Below, piece after piece: positions 1 through 7,305 of a DNA stretch of 19,509 nucleotides. Source of the stretch: JBBRLG01 sp038231495 (lineage in GTDB: Bacteria > Planctomycetota > Planctomycetia > Gemmatales > Gemmataceae); assembly GCA_038231495.1 (NCBI GenBank), contig JBBRLG010000066.1, positions 1 to 19,509 on the forward strand, written 5' to 3'. The notes below the pieces were generated by a model that worked only from the letters and a program-made list of their open reading frames with translations, made no database searches and was not told the origin of the DNA. The translations under genes were made by a program, and so were the position numbers. Each line of letters opens with the position of its first letter. Within the stretch, counting starts at the first letter, position 1.

Positions 1-111
1 GCCCAGACCGCGGGGGTGAAGGTAAAGGAGCGCATAATACCGGTCCTGCCTGAGAAAACGCTTACAGCTGCTTACCAGCTGCACTCTACGGACTCAGGCC
101 GGTTGCGGCAA

Positions 112-142
112 TTGTGCCAGATTCATACGCCCGGAGTATAGA
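112..142 (+). promoter_or_regulatory. possible vapBC promoter
   Basis: TTGTGC at 112-117 and TATAGA at 137-142 resemble -35 and -10 hexamers, but the 19-bp spacer is long. The proposed -10 lies 25 bases before the antitoxin start. Placement upstream of an autoregulated toxin-antitoxin pair is the main support. The match is weak and could be chance. Confidence 0.25.
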
Positions 143-152
143 ATGCGAATGG

Positions 153-159
153 AAAGGAG
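153..159 (+). promoter_or_regulatory. ribosome binding site deciding the VapB start
   Basis: AAAGGAG lies 8 bases before the ATG at 168. It selects that ATG over the in-frame upstream start at 114, whose extra 18 residues do not resemble an antitoxin N-terminus. Confidence 0.75.
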
Positions 160-167
160 CAATACCC

Positions 168-428
168 ATGAGCCTCGTGCTTGACCTGCCGCCCGAACTG
201 GAAACCGAACTGTCCGCGGAGGCTGCCCGCCTTCAACTCCCTTTGTCGGACTACGTATTGCGCCTGCTGGCCGTCGGGCGGCCTCCGAATCCCAAACCGA
301 ACACGGGTGCGGAACTGCTCGCTTACTGGCAAAGTGAGGGACTTATCGGGACGCGCTCCGACATCGCCGACGCGCCGGGACACGCTCGCGCGTTGCGCCA
401 ACAGGCCGAGAAGAGGGAGCGTTTGTAG
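168..428 (+). CDS. VapB-type antitoxin
   Basis: This 86-residue protein is a likely type II antitoxin for the PIN-domain toxin that starts three bases after its stop codon. Residues 1-37 (LDLPPELETELSAEAARLQL then LSDYVLRLL) have the pattern of a strand plus two helices seen in ribbon-helix-helix DNA-binding antitoxins. The C-terminal part (EGLIGTRSDI, then a charged helix rich in Arg and Gln) resembles the toxin-wrapping tail of this antitoxin group. The start at 168 is set by a strong AAAGGAG. By family knowledge it would neutralise the toxin and, with it, repress the operon. The family call rests on pattern recognition plus gene pairing, and the exact antitoxin subfamily is not certain. 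Confidence 0.82.
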   Translation: MSLVLDLPPELETELSAEAARLQLPLSDYVLRLLAVGRPPNPKPNTGAELLAYWQSEGLIGTRSDIADAPGHARALRQQAEKRERL

Positions 429-431
429 CCG

Positions 432-812
432 ATGGAACTCATGGACACGGACGTGCTCATCGACATCCAGCGCGGGCACCCGCCTGCGTTGGCCTGGTTA
501 GGCGGCTTGACCCAACTGCCCGCCGTGCCTGGCTTCGTGGTCATGGAGTTGATTCAGGACGCGCGCAATGCCGCCGAGGTTCGGCGAGCGTTACGGTTGG
601 TTGCACCGCTTGCAGTGGTCTGGCCCGCCGATGTAGATTGTGCCCGCGCCCTCGCCGACTTCACTGCTTACCATCTGTCGCACAACTTGGGTCTGCTGGA
701 CGCGCTGATTGCTGCTTGTGCGGTGGGCCGGTCTGCGACCCTTTTAACATTCAACATCAAGCATTACCGGGCAGTTCCAGGCTTGGTCGTTGTCCAGCCA
801 TATACGCGATGA
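432..812 (+). CDS. VapC-type PIN-domain toxin ribonuclease
   Basis: This 126-residue protein has the layout of a VapC toxin, a metal-dependent endoribonuclease of the PIN fold. The first acidic site is in MDTDVLIDIQRG (D5 and D7), the second is E39 in VVMELIQDA, and the third is D90 in LGLLDALIAA. The usual fourth acidic position falls in the segment LLTFNIKHYRAVPGL, where an Asn (N108) occupies it, as in a sizeable part of the family. Length is normal. The start at 432 is close-coupled to the antitoxin stop (three bases apart). An alternative ATG at 441 would begin directly at MDTDVLID and cannot be excluded. RNA target is unknown. Confidence 0.88.
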   Translation: MELMDTDVLIDIQRGHPPALAWLGGLTQLPAVPGFVVMELIQDARNAAEVRRALRLVAPLAVVWPADVDCARALADFTAYHLSHNLGLLDALIAACAVGRSATLLTFNIKHYRAVPGLVVVQPYTR

Positions 813-1013
813 ACTCTGGTCACCCTTGCAGTCGGGGTGCGCAAAAACGCCACGTTGCCGCGACAAACGATCGCAAGCCAACGGGTGCATCCTGGGCCAA
901 CCACTGGTGGATAAGCCGTCAGTGGCACCCGCCGATATCCTGATAGTTGCCAAAAATAGCGGAGCATCGCGCCGCAAGTTACACCATTTAAGTTGCTGAC
1001 TGCTGAGGTATAA

Positions 1014-2294
1014 ATGCGGAACCTCTTTGACCAGTACAATCAGCCAGAGAATCGGCTCACTCACGCGCTGGCAGTCTGTCTCGATGAGGACCGTACCCTT
1101 CTTCGTAGCTTTCTCGAATGGATCGCTGTCACGCCGACGGTGCGAGCGAACGCTTTGAAGATCGTGGAGCAGACCCTTCCCGGCGATGTGCCGGAGTCTG
1201 AAGAGGTTGCTCAACGGAAGGGGCTGCCAGACATTGTCATCCATGACGGTGCGGAGTGGTGTCTCCTGATCGAGAACAAGGTGATGGCAGTGCTGAGCGA
1301 CGATCAACTCGCTCGGCACGAACGGACACTTCGTCGCCGCGGTTTTGAGCAGGTTCGACGTTTGGTGATCGAGAAAGACATCAAGGCCATTCGACAGCCA
1401 AAGGAAACTAGCACGAAAACATGGTCATTGCTGTATGAGTGGCTAGGCATGAACGGCGGGCGTGGGGAGTGGTCGGAAAGGCTACGTTCGTACCTCCGTG
1501 CCGCTGAGGTCCGTTTGGCCCTCGAAAACTATCTGACCGAAGGGACGCTGACCATGTTCGATGGATTCCCGTTCTCCGAGGAAAATACCTACACCTACGG
1601 CGAAGGCAAACGCTTGTTGAAACTTGCGATGAAAGAACTGAGGGAAGATCAATCGCTCATCGCTCTCGGGATGGACTCAAAGGCCCCGGGTCGTCCTGCG
1701 ATCACAGGTCGCGATGGAAAGGCTGTTTGGGATTTCCTGTCGCTCGCAGACCGGCCGAAAGACGGAGCCTTTACGAGCTATCCGCACCTGACTCTGGCCG
1801 TTTATGCGGACCATTTGGAGGTTGCGATCACCATCCCCAACGGTGTCGTCCGCCCAGTTCAAAAAAGGCTTATGAAACTTGGGTCTGAAGGCTTCACGAC
1901 ATTGAATGGCAAGATTCTGCGCCGAGCCAAAGCGATCCTTTCCAAAGACAAAGACGCGAGGCTTGAGGCCTATGCGTCACAGCGGCATTTCTTGAGCCAG
2001 CGGTCGTCGGCGACTATCGACGCGAAGTTGACATTCAACTTGCAGACCTCCGAATCCCGTGGGACAGGACCTGTGAAACGGCAACCGGAATGGGTCAAAT
2101 TGTTCGCGGAGTTGTTCAGTCGGAAGCGTTCAAACATTCAATTCGGGTACATGATGCACCTTCCGTGGGGCACCCAGGGTTTGGATGGTCGGGATTCATT
2201 GCGGCTAATCGCCAACAGCTGGTGCGCGATGAAGCCGCTTCTCGATTTGATCCGAGGCGTCGAGAAAAGCGAACGTGATGAACCTTTGCCCTAA
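1014..2294 (+). CDS. PD-(D/E)XK nuclease superfamily protein
   Basis: This 426-residue protein carries a PD-(D/E)XK nuclease core near its N-terminus: PDIVIHDG (PD at 72-73), then the strand WCLLIENK with E87 and K89, followed by DQLARH. The leading motif PENRLTHAL (residues 11-19) is typical of the uncharacterised PD-(D/E)XK group that I would place near Pfam PF14281. Members are often found in defence or mobile regions, but their substrates are mostly unknown. The remaining 300 residues show no domain I recognise. The start is supported by GAGG at 1005-1008. The gene seems lower in GC and less codon-biased than the genes from 2741 onward, consistent with acquisition. A role in defence is inference; no restriction methylase or partner gene is present. 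Confidence 0.75.
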   Translation: MRNLFDQYNQPENRLTHALAVCLDEDRTLLRSFLEWIAVTPTVRANALKIVEQTLPGDVPESEEVAQRKGLPDIVIHDGAEWCLLIENKVMAVLSDDQLARHERTLRRRGFEQVRRLVIEKDIKAIRQPKETSTKTWSLLYEWLGMNGGRGEWSERLRSYLRAAEVRLALENYLTEGTLTMFDGFPFSEENTYTYGEGKRLLKLAMKELREDQSLIALGMDSKAPGRPAITGRDGKAVWDFLSLADRPKDGAFTSYPHLTLAVYADHLEVAITIPNGVVRPVQKRLMKLGSEGFTTLNGKILRRAKAILSKDKDARLEAYASQRHFLSQRSSATIDAKLTFNLQTSESRGTGPVKRQPEWVKLFAELFSRKRSNIQFGYMMHLPWGTQGLDGRDSLRLIANSWCAMKPLLDLIRGVEKSERDEPLP

Positions 2295-2399
2295 TTGCCC
2301 GAGTCGCAATGGAAGAGGAAAAGAAAGCAGCAATCAACCCCGCCATAGCAGTTCCACCGACGCCCGCAGGCAGTCGTCGAGTTGCTGCTTCACGATCGC

Positions 2400-2543
2400 C
2401 TACAGCGTACCAAGTACCTGATCCACCCGGTCACCGTCAATCGGTGCCTGGAATAGACGGACCAACACCGACTCTCGTATCAGCCCCGCGGCCTTGCCCT
2501 CCGGCGAAGCCATGCCAATGACAAACTCGCTGCGGTTTCCCAT
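2400..2543 (-). pseudogene. possible remnant of a small coding sequence
   Basis: A 47-codon minus-strand segment from an ATG at 2543 reads GNRSEFVIGMASPEGKAAGL and continues with a helix-like, protein-like tail ending VDQVLGTL before a TAG. Past that stop the same frame still reads like protein (AIVKQQLDDCLRASVELLW) before a second stop. This suggests a decayed gene, or a fragment, interrupted by a nonsense codon. There is no ribosome binding site and I recognise no family. It could be chance in GC-rich DNA. Confidence 0.25.
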
Positions 2544-2592
2544 TGGCAAGGGTCGGTTTTTTCTTGGCAAGGTTGCAACTTGGCAAGGGTCG
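2543..2592. repeat. three TTGGCAAGG-type short direct repeats
   Basis: TTGGCAAGGGTCG occurs at 2543-2555 and 2580-2592, with a shorter copy TTGGCAAGGT at 2564-2573. The same core forms both arms of the inverted repeat at 2678-2714. The copies are noncoding and closely spaced. Confidence 0.7.
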
Positions 2593-2599
2593 AAACCGA

Positions 2600-2620
2600 A
2601 AGTTAGGAATGACCTAACTT
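2600..2620. promoter_or_regulatory. 8-bp palindrome, operator-like
   Basis: AAGTTAGG (2600-2607) and CCTAACTT (2613-2620) form a perfect inverted repeat around a 5-base centre. It has the size of a dimeric repressor site, but no gene start lies close to it. A TTGACA follows at 2626 without a matching -10. Confidence 0.3.
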
Positions 2621-2677
2621 GTTTCTTGACAAAGCTTTGAGAAAACGCTGATGCAACGCGCGGCATAGGCTGGAGGG

Positions 2678-2714
2678 CCACCCTTGCCATACAGCATTAA
2701 GTTGGCAAGGGTGG
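2678..2714. terminator. 12-bp inverted repeat, probable terminator for the minus-strand operon
   Basis: CCACCCTTGCCA (2678-2689) pairs perfectly with TGGCAAGGGTGG (2703-2714) across a 13-base loop. It lies 26 bases past the stop codon of the prenyltransferase gene, where a terminator is expected. There is no T-tract, so intrinsic termination is not assured. The arms match the TTGGCAAGGGT repeats just to the left, so it may be a dispersed repeat used as a terminator. Confidence 0.5.
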
Positions 2715-2740
2715 GAACTGGCGTCGAAAGTCGCCAAGTC

Positions 2741-3658
2741 TCACGTCGCATACAGCCAGCGCTTGCGGTTCAGATAAAGTGTCGGCGTCAACAATAGCAA
2801 AATCAGCAGCCCCATGCTGCCGGCGAAGGCGGAGGCGAGGATTGCGTCGAGGAGTATGAGGCCGAACAGGGCGCGCTTGACGCCGGCTTGCACGCGCTCC
2901 GGCGTCGGCTTCACGATGGCTTGACACACCGGGATGCCCACGATGAAAGCCAGAGCGACCAGCAGGTAGGGGAACAGCGGCGAACTCTTGCCGCGCTCGA
3001 CGTACTCCGGTAACGGCAATGCCAGGCACAGACTGAAGAGCATAACGAGCGCCGCCCCGCCCAGCGCGACGGGGCTGCTGCGCCGCGCCTCCGTGCGGGC
3101 GAACCACGTCACGCCGACGATGTACAGGCCAACGATGGCCGCCAGGTGCAGGCCGCGCGGCACCAGTAAACCGCCGACTACCGACACGCCGAGCAACACG
3201 TTCAAGAAACGACACGCGCCCATGCCGAGGGGGCCGAGCCACGTTCGCTTGAGCCAGCGGTCGTAGAGCAAGATCGCGGCGACGAGCAAGACCGCCAGCA
3301 GGGGACTGAGGTAGGAGTTGGCGTCCGACCCGGCGGGGTGCGACAGGCCGGCGAGACAGGCGAAACACACGCCCGCCGCCAGCAGGCCCAGGCCCAGGCG
3401 CACCGCTTCGCGCGGCATAACCTGACCCGATGGCAGCGGGCGCGCGGGGCGTTCGCGACGGTCCTGGTCCTGGTCGAAGTAGTCGTTCCAGACCATGCCG
3501 CCACAGTAGAGACAGGCGGTTGCGAGCAGCAGAAACAGGAACGGCAGCAAGTGGGTGGGTAGCGCGTCCGCCGTCAGCGCCCCCAGGCAAATGTCGGCAA
3601 GCGCCGTCGGCAGCGCGGGCAAACGAACCAGCTGGGCGTAGGAGCGCAGACGGCTCAT
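2741..3658 (-). CDS. UbiA-family prenyltransferase
   Basis: This 305-residue integral membrane protein would transfer a polyprenyl group from its diphosphate to an acceptor. The signature first Asp-rich motif is NDYFDQDQDRRERPARPLPS (from N58), the Mg-diphosphate binding site, complete with the following PLPSG. The second loop holds YDRWLKRTWLGPLGMG (from Y132), with a single Asp rather than two. Hydrophobic segments cover about residues 38-57, 86-104, 118-132, 150-186, 198-216, 228-247 and 264-292. Its ATG overlaps the stop of the upstream TIM-barrel gene (ATGA at 3655-3658), so the two are translationally coupled. The acceptor cannot be read from sequence. Menaquinone and ubiquinone roles are possible, but the inositol-phosphate synthase context argues for the EboC/SCO3242-like branch. 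Confidence 0.88.
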   Translation of the reverse strand: MSRLRSYAQLVRLPALPTALADICLGALTADALPTHLLPFLFLLLATACLYCGGMVWNDYFDQDQDRRERPARPLPSGQVMPREAVRLGLGLLAAGVCFACLAGLSHPAGSDANSYLSPLLAVLLVAAILLYDRWLKRTWLGPLGMGACRFLNVLLGVSVVGGLLVPRGLHLAAIVGLYIVGVTWFARTEARRSSPVALGGAALVMLFSLCLALPLPEYVERGKSSPLFPYLLVALAFIVGIPVCQAIVKPTPERVQAGVKRALFGLILLDAILASAFAGSMGLLILLLLTPTLYLNRKRWLYAT

Positions 3659-4506
3659 AGCGTCGCCAGGATTGTGGTGATGCGTTGCAGGGCCAGCGTT
3701 GCCGCTCCGTCCGGGTCGTCCGCGTAGGGGTACAACTCGATCGTGATCCAACCCTGGTAGTTCATCGTGCGGATCGCCTTGAGCGCCGCCACGAAGTTGA
3801 TCGCGCCTTCGCCGGGGATCAGGTGGTGGTGGACGCGCGTCGCGGCGATGTCCTCCAGGTGGAAGTGGCGGATGTGTTTGGCGACGCGCGGGATGCTCGT
3901 CGCCGGGTCGTCGCCGACGCAGTAGGCGTGGCCGATGTCGAAGTTCATGCCGACTGCCGGCGAATCGAGGTGCTGCATCATTTCCAGGAACTGGTCGCAC
4001 GTCTCGATCAGCAAGCCCGGCTCCGGCTCCACCAGCAGCAGGACGCCCTCTTTTTCCGCGTGGTCGAGGACGGGTTTCAGGCCTTCGACGAACAACTTCA
4101 GCGCGGCCGACCACGAGCCGCCCGGCTCGACGGGGCCGCCCGGCTCCGTCGTGATGCACGGGGCGCCGAGTTCCTTGGCCAGCGTCAGGGCGCGGGTCGT
4201 GTGGTCGATGCGGATTTGGCGATAATGACGATCGGTCTCGATCCAGGACGGGTGCCAGTAACGCTGGCGGGCGTCGTTGACCGCGTGCATCATGAAGGCG
4301 TTGATATTCGAGATGGCCAGGCCGCTTTGCTTGAGGCTGTCGCGCAGACCTTGCTTCTGCTCGTCGAGCATGAAGGCCGGCCAGGCGTGGGGCACGTCGG
4401 CCATGATCTCGACGCCGGTGTAGCCGATCGTCGCCAGCCGGCGCACCGCCTCGGCGAAGGAGTAGCGCAGGTAGGCGTTCGTGCTGAAGGCCAGTTTTTG
4501 CTGCAC
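3655..4506 (-). CDS. sugar phosphate isomerase/epimerase-type TIM barrel (EboE-like by context)
   Basis: This 283-residue protein belongs to the AP endonuclease 2/xylose isomerase-like TIM-barrel superfamily. Candidate metal ligands stand at the expected strand ends: Glu in LLLVEPEPG, Asp and His in FDIGHAY, His in HFHLED, and Glu in WITIELYPY. HHHLIPGEG is a further typical loop. I take the GTG at 4506 as start because GGAG lies 6 bases upstream. A TTG start at 4530 would add 8 residues but lacks a ribosome binding site and would overlap a dispersed repeat. It is the middle gene of the operon with inositol-3-phosphate synthase upstream and the prenyltransferase overlapping downstream. The substrate is unknown; a cyclitol or inositol derivative is inferred from context only. 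Confidence 0.85.
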   Translation of the reverse strand: MQQKLAFSTNAYLRYSFAEAVRRLATIGYTGVEIMADVPHAWPAFMLDEQKQGLRDSLKQSGLAISNINAFMMHAVNDARQRYWHPSWIETDRHYRQIRIDHTTRALTLAKELGAPCITTEPGGPVEPGGSWSAALKLFVEGLKPVLDHAEKEGVLLLVEPEPGLLIETCDQFLEMMQHLDSPAVGMNFDIGHAYCVGDDPATSIPRVAKHIRHFHLEDIAATRVHHHLIPGEGAINFVAALKAIRTMNYQGWITIELYPYADDPDGAATLALQRITTILATL

Positions 4507-4512
4507 GGGAAT

Positions 4513-4516
4513 CTCC
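4513..4516 (-). promoter_or_regulatory. ribosome binding site deciding the TIM-barrel start
   Basis: GGAG on the minus strand, 6 bases before the GTG at 4506, favours that codon over the annotatable TTG at 4530. Confidence 0.55.
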
Positions 4517-4526
4517 GGGAGGGAAT

Positions 4527-4543
4527 GCAAAGCCGCAAGCGGC
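4527..4543. repeat. dispersed GCAAAGCCGCAAGCGGC element, copy 1
   Basis: This 17-mer is identical to the right arm of the hairpin at 14748-14788 and shares its core with the hairpin at 15307-15340. Here it is single, in the gap between the inositol-3-phosphate synthase stop and the TIM-barrel start. Its core (GCCGC-AA-GCGGC) can fold as a small 5-bp hairpin. Confidence 0.75.
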
Positions 4544-5739
4544 TAAAGGCCCTGGACGTACTCCTCCAGCATAGCGAACTGCTTGAAGAAGTCGTGTTCC
4601 GTCACGCCCTCGGGGTTCTTGAAGAAACATGCCAGCTGTTTCAACACGCCGACCTCCCCGCGACGCTGGGCCAACAGCGCCAGCCGGGCCAGATCGATCA
4701 CCAGCGGACCCGCCAGCACCGAGTCGCAGCCCTGCCAGATGAACTGCAAAATCATCTTGGTGCCGAGGAAGCCGCGGAAGTGGATGTGGTTCCACGCCGT
4801 CTTCCAGTCGTCCAGCGATTCGATGTACTCGATCGTCACCAGCGTCTGCGGCTTGTAGCCGACCACCGACGACACCACCTGGTCCTTGGTCTGAATCTTC
4901 GACGCCTTGTTACGCGGGTCGTCGAGTACCTGGCCGTCGCGGTTGCCGAAAATGTTGTGGCCGACCCAGCTTAATACCTGCCAGTTGCGGTGCGCGAACA
5001 TGGGGGCCAGCACCGTCTTCATCAACGTCTCGCCCGTCTTGCCGTCGCGGCCGCCGTGGACCGCGCCGCGCTTGCGGGCCAGTTCGTCCAGCGCCGGCAG
5101 CGACGCGCCGAGCGACGGTGTGAAGTTGATATACGGCAAACCCAGGTCCAGCGCCGCGAAGGCGTACAGCGAACTGGCCGGCAACGTCGGCTCGCGTTTT
5201 TCCAGGGCCGGCACCAGCCGTCCCAGCGACTGGTGAACTTCACCCAACTCGAACGGCGGTTCGGTCGAGGAGACGTTGACGACCACGACCTGGTCGAGCC
5301 GGTTCGCCTCGCGGAAGTGGCGCAAGTCGGTCTGAATGCGGTCGATGGCGGCGCGCGGCGTTTCGACCTTTTGCGCCTCCGGCAAGTCGGCGAAGCGCGC
5401 GATCGTCGATCCGGAGTTCAGGACGGTGCCGGGGCGGACGTTGGCCTCCCACATTTCTAAATCCGCCTGGCAAGGGTCGGTAAGGTCGCGATCGAAGATG
5501 TTGGAGCGCTGTTGCAGTTCGCGGACGGTCTGGCGAAAGCCGCCCTTGCGGATGTCGTGGCCGCCGACGACGAACTGCGTCGGTTCGTCCAGATCGACGC
5601 CTGCAAACAGCGGTAGTTCCGTGACAAGAGAGGTGCTATCGGTGACGCCGCGACCCAGCGCCGCCAGGCCGAGAGTCGCGGTGGTGCCCACGCCGCCGAA
5701 GGCGCCGATCAACCATAAACCGACACGACGATTATTCAT
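4543..5739 (-). CDS. inositol-3-phosphate synthase
   Basis: This 398-residue protein is expected to convert glucose 6-phosphate to 1L-myo-inositol 1-phosphate with NAD as internal redox cofactor. The N-terminal dinucleotide-binding loop is IGAFGGVGTT (residues 11-20). Further family landmarks are LNSGSTIARFADLP, VVVNVSSTEPPF, FTPSLGASLPALDELA, GKTGETLMKTVLAPMF, WVGHNIFGNRDGQ and the lysine-containing GFLGTKMILQFIWQGCDSVL segment. I chose the ATG at 5739 because it starts directly at the Rossmann strand. Upstream alternatives at 5772 (ATG) and 5832 (TTG) would add low-complexity residues without a ribosome binding site. It is the first gene of the three-gene operon. No phosphatidylinositol synthase or inositol monophosphatase gene is in the window, so the fate of the product must be inferred. 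Confidence 0.92.
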   Translation of the reverse strand: MNNRRVGLWLIGAFGGVGTTATLGLAALGRGVTDSTSLVTELPLFAGVDLDEPTQFVVGGHDIRKGGFRQTVRELQQRSNIFDRDLTDPCQADLEMWEANVRPGTVLNSGSTIARFADLPEAQKVETPRAAIDRIQTDLRHFREANRLDQVVVVNVSSTEPPFELGEVHQSLGRLVPALEKREPTLPASSLYAFAALDLGLPYINFTPSLGASLPALDELARKRGAVHGGRDGKTGETLMKTVLAPMFAHRNWQVLSWVGHNIFGNRDGQVLDDPRNKASKIQTKDQVVSSVVGYKPQTLVTIEYIESLDDWKTAWNHIHFRGFLGTKMILQFIWQGCDSVLAGPLVIDLARLALLAQRRGEVGVLKQLACFFKNPEGVTEHDFFKQFAMLEEYVQGL

Positions 5740-5971
5740 GAGTCCCGTTCGCGGTTCGGTGTCGAGAGCCATCGGTTGGGGCGAATGCAAGTCATGTGCC
5801 GCATTGGAATCGGGCGGGCGGACGCCGGGCAACGGCCGGGGGTGGGTGGTTTTCGGCCGAAAAAGGGGAACCGACGGTCAGGGAAGCAGCAGCACAGGCT
5901 ATTTGGTAGTCATTCTCCCAGGTTGGCGGGCGCGGGTTAAGCAATCGTGAATCGCCTTCGCAGGCGGACGC

Positions 5972-5977
5972 TACAAT
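5972..5977 (+). promoter_or_regulatory. possible -10 box for ribBA
   Basis: TACAAT lies 61 bases before the ribBA start and matches the -10 consensus in five of six positions. No good -35 stands 16-18 bases upstream. The 299-base divergent gap (5740-6038) shows no convincing FMN riboswitch. Confidence 0.25.
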
Positions 5978-6038
5978 ACATGCTAGGGAGAGAACGGAAA
6001 CGCGGACAGAAGGTAATCCCTCGTCGGGAGTAAAGAAC

Positions 6039-7298
6039 ATGCACCCGGACAAAGACGGTTTCTGCCCAATCGAAGAGGCTATCGACGAATTGCGCCAGGG
6101 CCGCATGATCGTCCTGGTGGACGATGAGCACCGCGAGAACGAGGGCGATCTCGTCGTCGCGGCGGAGAAGGCGTCGCCCGAAACGATCAACTTCATGCTC
6201 ACGCACGGCCGCGGCATCCTGTGCCTGGCCATGTCCACCGAGATGTGCGACCGCCTGCACCTCGACCCGCAAACGTCGGTCAACACCAGCCGCATGGGCA
6301 CCGCCTTCACCGTCAAGTTCGACGCCCGCACCGGCATCGAGACCGGCACCTCGGCGTTCGACCGTTGCCGCACGATCCGCGTCGCCGTCGATCCGCGCAC
6401 GCAGTCCGGCGACCTGGTGCGGCCCGGCCACATGGACGGTTTGCGGGCGATTGCCGGCGGCGTGCTGGTCCGCGCCGGCCATACCGAAGGCAGCACCGAC
6501 CTCGCCCGCCTCGCCGGTTTGCAGGAGGCTGCGGTCATCTGCGAAATCCTCGACACCAATGGCCGCATGGCGCGCGTGCCGCAACTGCGCGACTTCTGCA
6601 AGACGCACGGCATCAAGATGTGTACGATTGAGGACCTGATCCAGTACCGCCGCCAACGCGAACGCCTCATCAAGCGCGAACTGACGGTGAAACTGCCGAC
6701 GCGGTTCGCCGAGTTCGACCTGGCCGTTTACACCGCCGTGGTCGATCCGGAACCGCACCTGGCGCTGTGCCTGGGCGGAATCGGTGTCGAAGTCAACGGC
6801 CGGGTGCCGGTGCAAGAAGAACCCGTATTGGTGCGCATCCATAGCCAGTGTTTGACGGGCGACCTGCTCGAAAGCCTGCTGTGCGATTGCGGCTCGCAGC
6901 TGCATCAGGCGCTAAGCCAGGTCGCGCAGGCCGGCAGGGGCGTGGTGTTGTACATGCGGCAGGAGGGTCGCGGCATCGGCCTGTTGTCGAAGCTGCGGGC
7001 GTATAAGTTGCAGCAAGAGGAGGGGCTGGACACGGTCGAGGCGAACCACCGGCTCGGTTTCGGCCCAGACCTACGGCACTACGGCATCGGGGCGCAAATC
7101 CTGCTCGATTTGGGCATCCGCCAGTTGCGGCTGTTGACGAACAACCCGAAAAAGGTGGTCGGCGTGGAGGGTTACGGCCTGCGCATCGTGGAGCGCGTGC
7201 CGATCCAGGTGCCGTCGAACGCGAAGAACCGCGACTATCTGCGGACCAAGAAGGAGAAGTTGGGCCATTTGCTCGACGCGGAGGAGGAACCGGAATAG
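6039..7298 (+). CDS. ribBA: bifunctional 3,4-dihydroxy-2-butanone 4-phosphate synthase / GTP cyclohydrolase II
   Basis: This 419-residue enzyme supplies both starting branches of riboflavin synthesis, from ribulose 5-phosphate and from GTP. Residues 8-205 are the RibB domain: DDEHRENEGDLVVAAE (28-43), the acidic Mg/substrate loop, then MGTAFTVKFDARTG and GGVLVRAGHTEGSTDLARLA. Residues 215-415 are the RibA domain: the zinc ligands C271, C282 and C284 in the CLTGD...LCDCG arrangement, RQEGRGIGL (307-315), and LLTNNPKK (365-372). The length is typical of RibBA fusions. The GGGAG at 6026-6030 supports the start. It is divergently arranged from the inositol-phosphate synthase operon, and no other rib gene is nearby. 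Both domains appear intact. Confidence 0.96.
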   Translation: MHPDKDGFCPIEEAIDELRQGRMIVLVDDEHRENEGDLVVAAEKASPETINFMLTHGRGILCLAMSTEMCDRLHLDPQTSVNTSRMGTAFTVKFDARTGIETGTSAFDRCRTIRVAVDPRTQSGDLVRPGHMDGLRAIAGGVLVRAGHTEGSTDLARLAGLQEAAVICEILDTNGRMARVPQLRDFCKTHGIKMCTIEDLIQYRRQRERLIKRELTVKLPTRFAEFDLAVYTAVVDPEPHLALCLGGIGVEVNGRVPVQEEPVLVRIHSQCLTGDLLESLLCDCGSQLHQALSQVAQAGRGVVLYMRQEGRGIGLLSKLRAYKLQQEEGLDTVEANHRLGFGPDLRHYGIGAQILLDLGIRQLRLLTNNPKKVVGVEGYGLRIVERVPIQVPSNAKNRDYLRTKKEKLGHLLDAEEEPE

Positions 7299-7305
7299 CA
7301 GAATC

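Larger units (their letters stand above)
2295..2740. other. 446-base region without a convincing gene
   Basis: It holds three copies of a TTGGCAAGG element (2543-2592), an 8-bp palindrome (2600-2620), a 12-bp inverted repeat near the end of the downstream operon (2678-2714), and a short minus-strand coding remnant (2400-2543). No intact gene or RNA was seen. Confidence 0.6.

Noticed and set aside
3659..4795. N-terminal extension of the prenyltransferase frame to 4795
   Set aside because: The upstream part is out-of-frame translation of the TIM-barrel and inositol synthase genes; the ATGA overlap at 3655-3658 gives a natural start.
3685..4974. Plus-strand 429-codon open frame across the TIM-barrel and inositol synthase genes
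   Set aside because: Antisense shadow of two well-identified genes; low-complexity composition.
5468..5482. Further copy of the TGGCAAGGGTCGG repeat
   Set aside because: It lies within the inositol-3-phosphate synthase coding sequence and encodes a normal family segment, so it is probably coincidence.
5740..6038. FMN riboswitch before ribBA
   Set aside because: The leader lacks the conserved RFN-element blocks; only short weak stems (such as CGCCT/AGGCG at 5953-5966) are present.
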